Source of the DNA: Pseudaminobacter soli (ex Li et al. 2025)
GTDB taxonomy: Bacteria; Pseudomonadota; Alphaproteobacteria; Rhizobiales; Rhizobiaceae
DNA: 64,000 nt
Assembly: GCF_029892515.1 (NCBI RefSeq)
Contig: NZ_JARXVF010000009.1
Span: forward strand, 62,001-126,000
Reading direction: 5' to 3'
Below the pieces are notes generated by a model. It saw only the letters and a list, made by a program, of their open reading frames with translations, was not told the origin of the DNA and ran no database searches. Below, in pieces: positions 26,816 through 36,259 of the stretch. How positions within the stretch are numbered: the first letter of the stretch is position 1; each line of letters opens with the position of its first letter. The translations under genes and the position numbers were made by a program.

Positions 26816-29800
26816 CTAGAACTTCACGTTGAAGTTGGCCTTGACGGACTGGTCGGAGAGACCGGAGCCGAACTGGCCACCATAGGAGACGCCAAGCACC
26901 GCGCTGGGCGACAGGGCGAAGTCGAGCCCTGCTTCGACCACGCCCACATTGCGCGCGATCGGCACCCCAGCAACGCTGAAGACGTCACCGCCGGCAAAGC
27001 GCATCTGCGAGACCGGGGTCACGTCGCCATAGGCATGACGCCAGCCGAGCGTGCCCTTGGCCGTAGCCGTCGTCGCACCCAGGCTGAAGCTGGTCGCGGC
27101 GCGCGCGCCAAGCGTGGTGAAGGTCGCGTTGGTGGTCGAGCTGGCGCTGCTCAGCGCTGCCGCGCCGCCCTTCTCGCCAAACCCGTCGGTGGCAAGGCTG
27201 ACATAGGCGAGATTGGCGAACGGCTCAAAGGCCACGCCACCTGCCTGGATGCCATAGCCGAGCTCGCCGAAGGCTTGCGCGGTGCGGGCATTGTAGTCGG
27301 CATTCAGGCTGTCGACGAAGCCCGGGATCGCCACCACCCGGTCGGTCGAGACCTTGTGCCAGGTGTAGGCAGCACCCGAGCGAAAGGCGAGATCGCCCCA
27401 CTGCGTGCCGCCGTAGAGGCCGACATGGTAGTTGTCGCTCGAGCCCGCCGCGTAGCGATCCCTGACGTTGAAGGTCGAACGGCTGTAGCCGCCGAGCACG
27501 CCCACGCGCCAGTTGTCGGCGACAATGCCGTCGCCACCGGCGAAGAAGCCACCGATGTCGCGCTTGATGGTAGCGGCATTGCCGTCGCCGTCCCACTGAC
27601 CCCAGGAACCGAAGCCACGGCCCCAGAAGGCAAAGCCATCGGTGCTGGCAGCAGCCAAGACCGGCTTGCCGTCGACATAGGTCGTCACCGGCGAGCGCAC
27701 CGCACCGACCGCGTCGAAAGCGTCGCGCAGGCGATCCATGGCGGCATCACGCGCGAAGCGGCTGTCCTCGATCATCACCCCCTTGGCAGAAGCATGCACG
27801 TCACCCGAGAGCTGGTCGAAGGCGTGCTGCGCCACCGCGTCGGTCGACGACATAAGGATAGCGTCATACAGCGGGTTGCCGCTGCCCAGGCTTTCCGCGC
27901 CCGCGCCGGCCGCCCTCTGGTTCGAGGTCAGGGCGACGTCGGTGAAGGTCTTGTTCTGCTCCACATCGAGATAGACATGCGTCGGGTCGTAGTAGGCGAC
28001 CAGGCCCATGAAGGCCGAAACTGCAGTGTCGCCGGTCAGCGTATAGGTGCCGATGACGTTGTCGGCCTCCAGCACCGTGTAGTGCTTGCCCTGCAGATAG
28101 GGCCCGTTATCGAGCTTCACCACATTGAGCAGCACACCGTCTTCGATCGTCGCCGTACCGGACACATTCATGCGATCGGCCAGACCCGCCGAGTTCAATT
28201 CCACCTCGTAGGTTGAGCCCTTCTTCTGATCGAGATCGCCATTGATGGTGAGTAAGCCGATCGAGTTGCCCGGGCCGACGATGCCGCCGTCGTTGATGCG
28301 GACGCCAGGCGCATTGATGACGCCGTTGCCTCCCAGGATGCCGCCGTGGTTCACGTCGACCGAGGAAGCGCTGGTAATCGTTCCCTGCACCTTGAGCGTG
28401 CCGCCGTCGTTCACATCGACGGAGGATGTACCGGAGAGCACTCCCAGCACATTGAGCGTGCCGTAGTCCACAACAGTGGCGCCGCTATAGTTGTTGGTGC
28501 CCAGCACAGTCGTGGTGCCCCAGGTCGTGGTGAGGCTGGCGGTGCCGCCTATGTCCTTGATGGTGCCGCCGGTCGAGTAGATGGCCGCATTCAGCTTGCC
28601 GTTCTGGATCGTGCCGTTGCCGCCGAGATCCACTCTAGCTTGCGTCTGCGTGGTGCCGCCGAGATCAAGCGTGGCGCCATCAACGGTCGTCTTGCCGGAT
28701 GCGGCTCCCAGCGTGCCGGCGCCGGAAAGTTTCAGCACGGATTCGTGTGACACACTGGTGCCGCCGGAATAGGTATTGGCACCGGTCAGCGTGATGAAGC
28801 CCGACCACGACATCTGAACGGTTCCACCCCCGGTGATGACATTGTCGACCACCGTGCCGTCATTCGGGAAGGAAACCAACCGCACGGACGCGCCCTGTGC
28901 GACGTCGATATTGCCGGACAACTGCGAAGTTGCACCGGTAAAGGTCAGAATATTGTATCCACCCGTGAAGTTGATGGCGTTTGCCTGCCTCAGGGGATCA
29001 CCACTCATCCCGCCGGTGATGCTGCCGCCATTGTACATCGTGATGAACAACGACGAGCCTTCCACGCCACCCCCGCCGAGACCAGCGACGCCGCCATTCG
29101 AGCCGGCGGCACCGCCATTGCCGCCCATCACCGTACCGTAGATATCGAGCCACACCGGAGTGGGATCCCCCAACGTCTGGGATACCGTTATTCCGGCCCC
29201 ACCGTTGCCGCCGTAGCCGCCATTTGCGCCGCCGTCGCCACCATTGCCGCCGGTCACCGTACCTTCGATGAAAAAGGCCGGGCGATACCCATCCCCATCG
29301 AGCGGGGTATAGGTTGCCAGTCCGGTTCCACCGCTGCCGCCATCGCCGCCGCGAGCACCATAGAGTCCGTCACCGCCGGCGCCGCCATTGCCGCCGGTGA
29401 GAGTGAGATGGGACCACAGCACGCCTCCCCCCTGGCTCGCATCTGTTAGCTGGACGGCTGCGCCGTAGCCGCCGGCGCCGCCGCCGCCTGCAGCTCCGTA
29501 CGTAATGGCCGCGCCACCGGCGCCGCCATTGCCGCCGGTTGTCGAGTATTGCGGGATCCCACTGCCAGCAAAATCAACATAGCCATGCGAGCCGCCGCCG
29601 CCGCCGCTGCCATATCCGTCGCTGTCCGTTACACCGTTGCCGCCGTCGCGTGAGGAAAAAAATTTGCCGCCGGCGCCTCCAGCCGTAAATCCGTCATGTC
29701 CTGTGCCGCCGTCACCGCCGCTTGCGCCGGCGCCGCCACCGCCGCCGCCGCTGCCGCGATCGCCGACAACGGATCCATCGCCGCCGTCCTCGCCCCTGTT

Positions 29801-30013
29801 CCACGGCATGTAGGCATCGTCGCCGCCAGAAGCGTAGTTGATCATGTCAGACCGCGAGTCACCACCGCCGGCAAATGCCGGCGTCGTGAGAGCTGTGCTG
29901 AGAAGAAGTGTCGTCACCAGGCCGCTGATGCAGAGTGCCCGAGGGATGGCCTTGTTAGCATCCTGGGCCATCCAACGCAGTCTCGAAATTTCCAATTTGT
30001 ACCCCAATCGCAT
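26816..30013 (-). CDS. Gly-rich autotransporter (type V secretion) protein
   Basis: A surface protein of about 1065 residues. An extended N-terminus and signal peptide end near residue 48 (TTPAFA). A passenger of about 300 residues is dominated by GGNGGAGG-type repeats. Autotransporter-associated beta-strand repeats follow (SGAGTLGAASGKTTVDGATLDL and similar) up to about residue 700. The C-terminal autotransporter beta-barrel spans about 790-1065, with WGRGFGSWG near its start and a final Phe (NFNVKF) as the BAM recognition signal. ATG 30013 is used; ATG 29971 is possible. It stands alone, with a vsr scrap downstream. Likely roles are adhesion or biofilm formation; the target is unknown. Confidence 0.85.
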   Translation of the reverse strand: MRLGYKLEISRLRWMAQDANKAIPRALCISGLVTTLLLSTALTTPAFAGGGDSRSDMINYASGGDDAYMPWNRGEDGGDGSVVGDRGSGGGGGGAGASGGDGGTGHDGFTAGGAGGKFFSSRDGGNGVTDSDGYGSGGGGGSHGYVDFAGSGIPQYSTTGGNGGAGGAAITYGAAGGGGAGGYGAAVQLTDASQGGGVLWSHLTLTGGNGGAGGDGLYGARGGDGGSGGTGLATYTPLDGDGYRPAFFIEGTVTGGNGGDGGANGGYGGNGGAGITVSQTLGDPTPVWLDIYGTVMGGNGGAAGSNGGVAGLGGGGVEGSSLFITMYNGGSITGGMSGDPLRQANAINFTGGYNILTFTGATSQLSGNIDVAQGASVRLVSFPNDGTVVDNVITGGGTVQMSWSGFITLTGANTYSGGTSVSHESVLKLSGAGTLGAASGKTTVDGATLDLGGTTQTQARVDLGGNGTIQNGKLNAAIYSTGGTIKDIGGTASLTTTWGTTTVLGTNNYSGATVVDYGTLNVLGVLSGTSSVDVNDGGTLKVQGTITSASSVDVNHGGILGGNGVINAPGVRINDGGIVGPGNSIGLLTINGDLDQKKGSTYEVELNSAGLADRMNVSGTATIEDGVLLNVVKLDNGPYLQGKHYTVLEADNVIGTYTLTGDTAVSAFMGLVAYYDPTHVYLDVEQNKTFTDVALTSNQRAAGAGAESLGSGNPLYDAILMSSTDAVAQHAFDQLSGDVHASAKGVMIEDSRFARDAAMDRLRDAFDAVGAVRSPVTTYVDGKPVLAAASTDGFAFWGRGFGSWGQWDGDGNAATIKRDIGGFFAGGDGIVADNWRVGVLGGYSRSTFNVRDRYAAGSSDNYHVGLYGGTQWGDLAFRSGAAYTWHKVSTDRVVAIPGFVDSLNADYNARTAQAFGELGYGIQAGGVAFEPFANLAYVSLATDGFGEKGGAAALSSASSTTNATFTTLGARAATSFSLGATTATAKGTLGWRHAYGDVTPVSQMRFAGGDVFSVAGVPIARNVGVVEAGLDFALSPSAVLGVSYGGQFGSGLSDQSVKANFNVKF

Positions 30014-30593
30014 TAGTCGCCGCCCGCCCGTCTGGTACGGCTCGATTGAAGGTATTTACGTCGCGTCGCGCGAAAATTGGCCGGCAATGTGATTGCGCGA
30101 TGTAAACGCATGTAAAGACGCCGCGCGCCTTTTGGTGCGACATATGTAGAGTTTGTCGCAAGCCGATCTAATCGCCTGGATCTCGGTTGTCGTGTTCGGG
30201 GCAGTTCACGTCAATGCACCAAGTGCGCCTAAAGGGCTTCTGACTGTCTGAGCTCCGAAGCTGCAGTTACCGGCCCGAAGGCGACATTTCGCAATCGACG
30301 CACAACCGAATTGCAGGCATGTTCTGTGACCTCGTCGCGGTCAACCGCCACCATTGCATTTGGTATACCGTTAGGTGACGCGCCGCGAGTTACACCTGTA
30401 GCCGGAACATGGAGGTCGACAGCTACCGCGAAGCCCTCACTCCGCGGCTGAAAGCGGCCACCGAAACTGGCCGCTTTGCACCTATCGATTTTGGATTTTC
30501 GGTTTTCTGACGGTGTTTTGGCAGCTGTTGATCGTAGTGTCTTGGCGCACTCGATCGCAGTTTCGGCTAATAGGGCGTGCGGTAGCGTAGTTG
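30014..30593. other. Non-coding region upstream of the autotransporter
   Basis: Nearly 600 bases with no gene that can be supported. A 171-codon minus-strand frame crosses it but runs through the direct repeat and has no domain features. The autotransporter promoter must lie in the first 200 bases, where AT content rises (30050-30170). No clear operator was found. Confidence 0.45.
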
Positions 30594-30638
30594 TTGGTTG
30601 CGGGGGCTCGCAACCACCGATACCGACATTTGCTTCAG
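30594..30638 (+). repeat. 45-base direct repeat, right copy
   Basis: Matches 20405-20449 at 44 of 45 bases (T instead of A in the hairpin loop), in the same orientation and about 10.2 kb away. Some similarity continues to about 30680 (AGTTTGAACGAGATCGC here against AGTTTGATACGAAATCGC there). No coding gene overlaps it. Confidence 0.8.
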
Positions 30639-30859
30639 GTACCAGTTTGAACGAGATCGCCCCCATTTCCTGTATTGCGCGCACGCGACGGACCGTCAAG
30701 GCCGTCGCGCATAGGAAGGCCGTGGGGCAGCGTGACCCAGGCACGGCGCGCCTAGAACACGCCCGCGAAACTAATCTGACTACTGTTCAACTTGCGCGCA
30801 GCGCGAGCAGCGTCTGGCGGGCTGCCGGCGTCTCCAGTTGGCATTTGCGATGCAACCCG

Positions 30860-31012
30860 CTATCCGAGCCGTGAGCTGATCTTGCACAGATAGATGACGG
30901 CGCCGTCATAAGGCGCGACGATTTTTCCGCAGTCTGCGCGAAAGCCGATCACATCGCCCTCGCTTATCTCCTCGCCGGTGCCGAACTGGCGTACCAGCCG
31001 GTCCTCTGGCGT
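30860..31012 (-). pseudogene. Possible C-terminal scrap of an aspartoacylase/succinylglutamate desuccinylase-type protein
   Basis: The minus-strand frame reads FGTGEEISEGDVIGFRAD, then IVAPYDGAVIYLCKISS and a stop. This resembles the C-terminal beta domain of zinc-dependent AstE/aspartoacylase-like proteins, in which GDxIG and APxDGxV recur. Only about 50 residues are open and no start is present. A biotinyl-like or other beta-hammerhead domain is an alternative origin. Confidence 0.4.
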
Positions 31013-31099
31013 TTAGCATTACAAAACCTTAATTTTACGGCCACAACTTCGCCTTGTAGTCCAAGAAGGCTGTGCCACTGCCTTTCAGGAGACGATGCG

Positions 31100-31630
31100 A
31101 TGGCTCCCACTACCTACTCTTCAACGCAGAAGCTTCTGCACTGGGCTCTGTTTGCGCTCGTGGTATTTCTTTACGCGCTCACCTTCGGAGAGGACCTGTT
31201 CCAGAGAGGAGATCCGACCGTTGACGCAATCTGGCGTGTACATATCTCGGTCGGGTTGCTTCTCGCCGCACTGGTCCTCTGGAGGGTGGTATTGCGCACC
31301 TTGAGAGGTGCACCCGGCTTACCGGAAAACACGAGTGAACTTGAACGCGCAGGTGCCAAGATCGCCCACTTGGTTCTTTACACACTGCTGATCGCCATTC
31401 CGGTGCTGGGAATTCTCCTGACCTGGTATCGCGGAAATGATCTCAGCTTTTTCGGCCTGTTCACGATTCCATCTCCGGTCACGCCGGACCGCGGGATCGC
31501 TCGAAACATTCGCGAACTTCATAGCCTTTGCGCCAACGGCATCCTCATAATCGCCGGACTGCATGCGCTGGCCGCTCTCTGGCACAAGTTCGTGCGGCGA
31601 GATGCGGTTCTGACAAGAATGCTGCCTTAA
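31100..31630 (+). CDS. Cytochrome b561 family protein
   Basis: Diheme inner-membrane cytochrome of the CybB type that passes electrons between the quinone pool and oxidants such as superoxide, or serves a periplasmic redox partner. Four membrane helices are visible in 176 residues. The heme-ligand histidines are H14 (KLLHWALF), H48 (WRVHISVG), H141 (RELHSLC) and H155 (AGLHALAALWHK). Its length is standard. AGGAG lies upstream of ATG 31100 (CAGGAGACGATGCG). It has no co-directional partner; the AraC pseudogene lies downstream on the other strand. Confidence 0.9.
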   Translation: MAPTTYSSTQKLLHWALFALVVFLYALTFGEDLFQRGDPTVDAIWRVHISVGLLLAALVLWRVVLRTLRGAPGLPENTSELERAGAKIAHLVLYTLLIAIPVLGILLTWYRGNDLSFFGLFTIPSPVTPDRGIARNIRELHSLCANGILIIAGLHALAALWHKFVRRDAVLTRMLP

Positions 31631-31755
31631 CCAGAGATCACGCCCCGCAGATCGCGCTGCCCGATGTGGAGGTGTCGATCATCTGGACGGCTCCGACGCG
31701 ACCGACGATGGCGCAGCTTTGGTCGTCCCCGCCGACGGTGTGTCCGCTCCATTGA

Positions 31756-32585
31756 TCAGTTGATCGGAATCCAGATTTCGACCTCACCGAAGCCGCTCTC
31801 GGGATCGAAACGCTCGTCATAGCGCTCGAAGTCTGGCGCATCCGCCACCTCAAGACCCGACTCCGGCAGGTACTTGTTCCAGATTGTATAGGTGGTGCTG
31901 CGGAACGTGGAGATATGCCCTCGGTGCGTAAACACCACGTAACGGTGGGCGGGGATTCGAATACGGCTCAATTCCGCGGAAATATCGGAGAAGTCGGAGA
32001 CCTCCACACCACAGATGTACTCGAAACTGCCGCATCGTCGCTGTTGCAGCAAACTCCGTAGGTCGTCCACCCGAGCTGCCCGGGGATATTACCAATAGAG
32101 GGCCCGAAACGCTGCCATTGCGCCGGAATGCCCTCGTTGGTCTCGAAAGTGTAGCGGACGCCAAGGCCAGTAATTAACAGGGCTTGACTGTCCTCCATAC
32201 GCGGGGCTTCCAGCTCAACGAGAAGGTTGGGATCCATCCTGATCGGCTCCAAAAGTTCTAGGTTTTCGATATGACCTTGGCCGCGCACCTGTTCGGGCGT
32301 AAGGCCAAAGTGATTGCGGAAGGCCCTGGAGAAAGCCTCGTGGGAGCCGTAACCTGCGTCCAGTGCCACGGCTAGAATGTCTGGTGCGCCGCCGGAAAGC
32401 GCTCGCGCAGCCTCGGCCAAGCGGCGGCTGCGGAGATAACCCATCACGGTGTGGCCAGTAGCGGCCCCGAAGGCCCTCGACAAATGAAAGCGCGAGACGC
32501 CGCTCGCCTCTGCGACCTCCGCCAACGAAATGGCTTGTGCGAAGCGGCTCTCAATGAACTACAGGGCTTTCGCGACAGGATCCAT
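31756..32585 (-). pseudogene. AraC-family regulator with GyrI-like domain, inactivated by a stop and a frameshift
   Basis: The gene would start at ATG 32585 (MDPVAKAL), but an in-frame TAG at 32559-32561 interrupts it before FIESRFAQAISLAEVAEASG. The AraC DNA-binding domain then reads on cleanly (SGVSRFHLSRAFGAATGH...GYGSHEAFSRAFRNHFG). In the GyrI-like effector domain the frame breaks near 32035-32050: TYGVCCNSDD is in one frame and FEYICGVEVSDFS continues in another. The rest runs intact to the stop at 31756. Otherwise the product would be about 275 residues. Internal reinitiation could still yield the DNA-binding part alone. Confidence 0.8.
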
Positions 32586-32859
32586 GCGCGCTCCCATGAA
32601 GACCTCCCCCCTTATGGTCGATTCCAAACGCGGCCATTTGATCGTCGTTGCGCACGCACGGGATGTCTACATCGGGTCGGAAACAGATCCCGAATGCCGC
32701 CTGCTCAGGCGGGATGAACGACGGCGCCATGATCCGTCCGCCCGCAATCGCGGCCAGCGGCGGGGCTACAGCGCGACCTCCCAATGTCTGCTTCCCGGCA
32801 GTGACGCAACCTGCCTCTACGGCCGACACGGAGCGCGCCATCGCCGACCGGCACGTCAA

Positions 32860-33350
32860 GCTGAGTGACGCGATCCGCGCCCATCACCGCCGCAACCGAC
32901 TGAACGGCGCTCGCCGGCCGAAGTCGCGGCTGTCGGGCCTAGTGGTCTGTGGCTGCTGCGGCGGTCCTTATGCGCTGCGCAGCGTCGACCGCTTCGCCTG
33001 CTCCAGCCATACCAGCAATGGCGCCTGTTCGAACAGGCGCACCATCGCACCGAGCAGCGGGTGCTAGCCGGCCTGAAAGACCGGCTGATGGCGCCGGAGG
33101 CGGCGGCAGCGGCGCTGCGCGCCTGTGCCGAGGTGACAAACCGGCTCAACCGCGAACACCGCGCCAACGCCAGCGCCTGGAAGGGGGACCTCGTAAAGGT
33201 GGCGAAACAGATCCGCGGCGTCATCGAGGCGATCAAGGCCGGCATGTTCCACGCCAGCATGAAGGCGGAGATGGATAGGCTCGCGGCGCGCAAGGCAGAG
33301 TACGGTTCTTCTGGCGTGCTGTATGACAGCTGGCTCAGAGGTGCTCACTG
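32860..33350 (+). pseudogene. Large serine recombinase, C-terminal remnant with frameshift
   Basis: One frame encodes HHRRNRLNGARRPKSRLSGL followed by the zinc-ribbon VCGCCGGPYALR...FACSSHTSNGACSNRRTIA, typical of large serine recombinases. Near 33045 the frame shifts and VLAGLKDRLMAPEAAAAAL...ETNRL-like sequence (EVTNRLNREHRAN) follows. The catalytic N-terminal domain is absent. It is a degraded integrase or resolvase of a lost mobile element, next to the AraC pseudogene. Confidence 0.75.
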
Positions 33351-33533
33351 ATACCTGTTCGACGTGGGCCGCTCTTTCCCTAGGTTCTGGACGCCCGCAC
33401 TCGCCACTGCGCTCCCCTGCGTCGACCAGCAGCACGCCAAGAACAGACCTATCGGATAACGAACGCGCTGATACATCCGGCTTGGCGGCGGCAAGCAACC
33501 ACTCGATGCTTGCCGAGGCGCCGTTGCCCGCGC

Positions 33534-34535
33534 TTATTTCAGTCCGGCTTCGTAGCGGTCCCAGGAGCTGACGATGTCCTGCGCCAAAGCATTGCCGACG
33601 CGGTAGGCGTTCTGCGTCGCCGGACCAAAACCGCCAGACTTCGCCTTCAGAGAATCAATCGCCGCCTGGTCTTCGTGCGGTCTGTCGAAATTGGAAGCCG
33701 TGCGCAAAACCGCGATACGATTGAAATCCAGACGGCCAGCATCGGCGGCACGCTTCAGTGCGGTGAGCGTCGAATTGTCTTCCATCTGGCTGGTGCAATA
33801 GTCGGCCTTGCCGTCGGTCAGCGTCTTGGCATGCTCGGCCAGTTCGGTCGCGATCTCGGCCCCGTGCCAATAGGTGTCGGCTGAGACGGTCGTGCATGCA
33901 GTCACCGCCGGCTTAGCCTTGGCGGCTGCTTGGCTGTAATGCGCGCGATAGGCGGCGGCGTCTTCGCTGTCGGCAAGTTCGACGCTCTTGCTGGCGGCCA
34001 TGGCGGCGTCGAGCAACGGCTTGTTCATCTGATAGACTTCCGTGCCGGCGCCCCAGCCCTGCTTTTCGCCGGGCGCCTTAGCGCCCAGTTCAACAATGGC
34101 CGACTTCCAGTCTGCCGAAACTTCGTTGCGGCCGATGCGATGGAACAAGCCGCCGTCAACGACATAGTCGGCCCAGGTCGCAGCGCCCAACGTGCCCTTG
34201 GCGGGGTCGATGCCTGCAATGCCGGCAATGATGAAATAGGTTTTTGAGAGATCAAACTTGTCGGACAGTGCGACTGCCGCAGTCGAGGCGGCGGCATTGG
34301 CGAAGCCCATGGTCGTCGTCATTACGCAGATATCCGCGTTGCAGGCGACGGTTGGCGCATCCGCAGCAAGGCCCGGAACCGCGATCTTCTCATCCAGCTT
34401 GAGATTTTCCAGCCACGGCTTCGTTTCTTCGCCAAACATGGTGATGACCAGAACCTTGGGCGCGATCGGCGCGGCCAGCGCGTATGACGGGATGGTGGCG
34501 GTCAAGGCGGCGAGTGAAAGCGATTTCAGGGACAT
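33534..34535 (-). CDS. Purine nucleoside permease (NUP) family protein
   Basis: Secreted or periplasmic protein of 333 residues with a signal peptide ending near residue 21 (SYALA). The body contains VITMFGEETKPW, TTTMGFANAAAST, YFIIAGIAGIDPAKGTLGA and DNSTLTALKRAA, characteristic of the NUP family known from fungal nucleoside uptake and frequent in proteobacteria. The fold is related to nucleoside phosphorylases, so an enzymatic nucleoside-processing role is as likely as transport. It stands alone: truncated isochorismatase upstream, recombinase scrap downstream. Confidence 0.83.
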   Translation of the reverse strand: MSLKSLSLAALTATIPSYALAAPIAPKVLVITMFGEETKPWLENLKLDEKIAVPGLAADAPTVACNADICVMTTTMGFANAAASTAAVALSDKFDLSKTYFIIAGIAGIDPAKGTLGAATWADYVVDGGLFHRIGRNEVSADWKSAIVELGAKAPGEKQGWGAGTEVYQMNKPLLDAAMAASKSVELADSEDAAAYRAHYSQAAAKAKPAVTACTTVSADTYWHGAEIATELAEHAKTLTDGKADYCTSQMEDNSTLTALKRAADAGRLDFNRIAVLRTASNFDRPHEDQAAIDSLKAKSGGFGPATQNAYRVGNALAQDIVSSWDRYEAGLK

Positions 34536-34569
34536 GGAAACTCCAAGGTGGACTTTGTTTTCAGTCTGC

Positions 34570-34740
34570 TCATTGCTTTTGGCGCGAGTTGGCGAACTGC
34601 AACACGGCCGTGCAGCTCATGTAGCCGACAAACCAAAGCTGCTCAATGCCTCTAGCTTCGAGGTCGAGGGCGGCCCGCGTCGTGGCGCTGACGCACATAT
34701 GGGTGGCGAACCCGGCAACGATCATGCAGTCATGTATTTG
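34570..34740 (-). pseudogene. Isochorismatase-family hydrolase, truncated
   Basis: The minus strand reads MIVAGFATHMCVSATTRAALDLEARG, which contains the catalytic-Cys signature of cysteine hydrolases (H-x-C-V-x-x-T-x-R-A). The N-terminal catalytic Asp and Lys regions are missing, and the C-terminus diverges after about 20 more residues before a stop at 34570-34572. It is probably the remains of a nicotinamidase- or N-carbamoylsarcosine-amidase-like gene. Confidence 0.65.
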
Positions 34741-35219
34741 GACGAGACCGTGGAAATAAGAGACCGTCGTTCAGTCTTCGGTAACCCGCGGCATCCCTAC
34801 CCGTAAGCTGCTCTCAACGGTTCCCATCGCCGATCCGACGAAACGTCCGGTTGGGCGCGAGCCAATGTCGGATGAAATTCCAAGCGCTGTCCGAAGCCTC
34901 GATTTCATTCCGGTCCATCTTCCGAGGAACGAAATCTCTTCGACGCATTACGTGCGGCAGACACCGATCCTAAGGAGCATGCCCGGCTAGACCGCGCCGG
35001 ATGCAAGCGCACCGTGACAATATCTGGCACGGGGGCAACAGTTGAGAAGGCTCGAAAGAACACTCGCGAGGTTCTCACCAGCATCAGCGATGTCGTTTCT
35101 CGCGTGCTGCGCGCACCCGCTGTCGTCGATGTCAGATTGACGACAAGCTTGACAAGCCTTCGGCTAGCAGCTTCTTCCGCTTGGATTCCCCTCTTCGAGC
35201 GCTGTTATCATTGGCAGCC
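34741..35219. other. Intergenic region without recognisable features
   Basis: About 480 bases between the isochorismatase remnant and the EamA transporter gene. Open frames here are short, overlap on both strands and show no family motif. No hairpin-plus-T terminator, repeat or RNA gene was recognised. Confidence 0.45.
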
Positions 35220-36077
35220 TCAGCCATCGACCTTGACCTCACGGGACCGTACCGTGATTACCGTCCCGACTGAGCCGAGGACGATCAGGCCGATTGCCAA
35301 TAGCTGTGAGCTCGCCAACCGCTCGTGAAGGATGATCAGGCCGACCAGCGCGCCGATTGCCGGCTCGAGGCTCATCAGGGTTCCGAGCGAACGAGAGGGC
35401 AGGTTGCGCAGCGCAAACATTTCCAGCGTGAAGGGTATCGCCGTAGACAGGAGCGTCATGCCGAGTAGCAGCGGCACAAGGCCGAAATCCAGAGAAAACG
35501 TTTCCGTCTGATGCAGACCAATGGGAAGGGCGATGAGCGCTGCGATGGTCATGCCCAAAGCCGTCGTCCGCCCGCCGTGTTGCTGGCCGGCCTTCTTGCC
35601 GAGAACGATGTATACCGACCAGCAGACGGCGTTGCCCAATGCCCACAGAATTCCGATGGGATCGAGACTATCCGACGTTCCCACCATCGGCGTCAGTAGC
35701 AACAACCCGGTCGCGGCCAAGCCGACAAAGAGGAAATCCAGCGACCTGCGCGAGAAGACGACCGCAACTGACAGGGGGCCCAGGAATGCGATGGCCGAGG
35801 CGATGCCCAGCGGCAGTCGGCTCACCGCCATGTAGTACATAAGGTTCATGCCGGCGAGAGAGACGCCGTAGCCAAGCAGGGCCTGCCAGTTCGACGCGTC
35901 TATCCGTGCCTTCCAGGCCCTGAGCGTGACTATCAGGATCAGAGAGCCCAGGCAGAGCCGCAGGGCGGCGGTTCCTTCGGCACCGAATATCGCGAACAGC
36001 GATTTTGCCGCCGTTGCTCCGACCTGAAAGGAAATCATCGCGGCCAAGAGCGCTAAAACGGGAACGAATGCGGGCAT
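35220..36077 (-). CDS. EamA/DMT-family transporter, RhtA-like
   Basis: Ten-helix inner-membrane permease of about 285 residues; the RhtA branch exports threonine, homoserine and related amino acids. The opening PAFVPVLALLAAMISFQVGATAAKSLF and the repeat-2 segment EPAIGALVGLIILHERL are typical. ATG 36077 matches the family start; in-frame sequence upstream to 36263 overlaps the M24 gene and has no transporter features, so it is excluded. It is the last gene of the operon that begins with DUF1989 at 40.5 kb and may export an end product or toxic intermediate. Confidence 0.83.
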   Translation of the reverse strand: MPAFVPVLALLAAMISFQVGATAAKSLFAIFGAEGTAALRLCLGSLILIVTLRAWKARIDASNWQALLGYGVSLAGMNLMYYMAVSRLPLGIASAIAFLGPLSVAVVFSRRSLDFLFVGLAATGLLLLTPMVGTSDSLDPIGILWALGNAVCWSVYIVLGKKAGQQHGGRTTALGMTIAALIALPIGLHQTETFSLDFGLVPLLLGMTLLSTAIPFTLEMFALRNLPSRSLGTLMSLEPAIGALVGLIILHERLASSQLLAIGLIVLGSVGTVITVRSREVKVDG

Positions 36078-36259
36078 CGGAGTCTTCACGTGCGAGACGG
36101 ATTTCGGACAATGTTCACCATGCGATATCATCAGCCGGAGATGGCCAAACGGCCGACGCCACATCCGCGCCCCGGCGCAACTCCTGCTGCCGGAGAGGAA
36201 AACAGGTGCGTCGTCGTCCCGCTTCCGCCCCAGCAAAAACCGCTTCATGGACTGGCGGC

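Noticed and set aside
26717-28216. A 499-codon plus-strand open frame opposite the autotransporter barrel
   Set aside because: The barrel, C-terminal Phe and signal peptide on the minus strand are decisive; the plus frame has no domain.
30229-30744. A 171-codon minus-strand frame
   Set aside because: It runs through the 45-base direct repeat and gives no recognisable protein.
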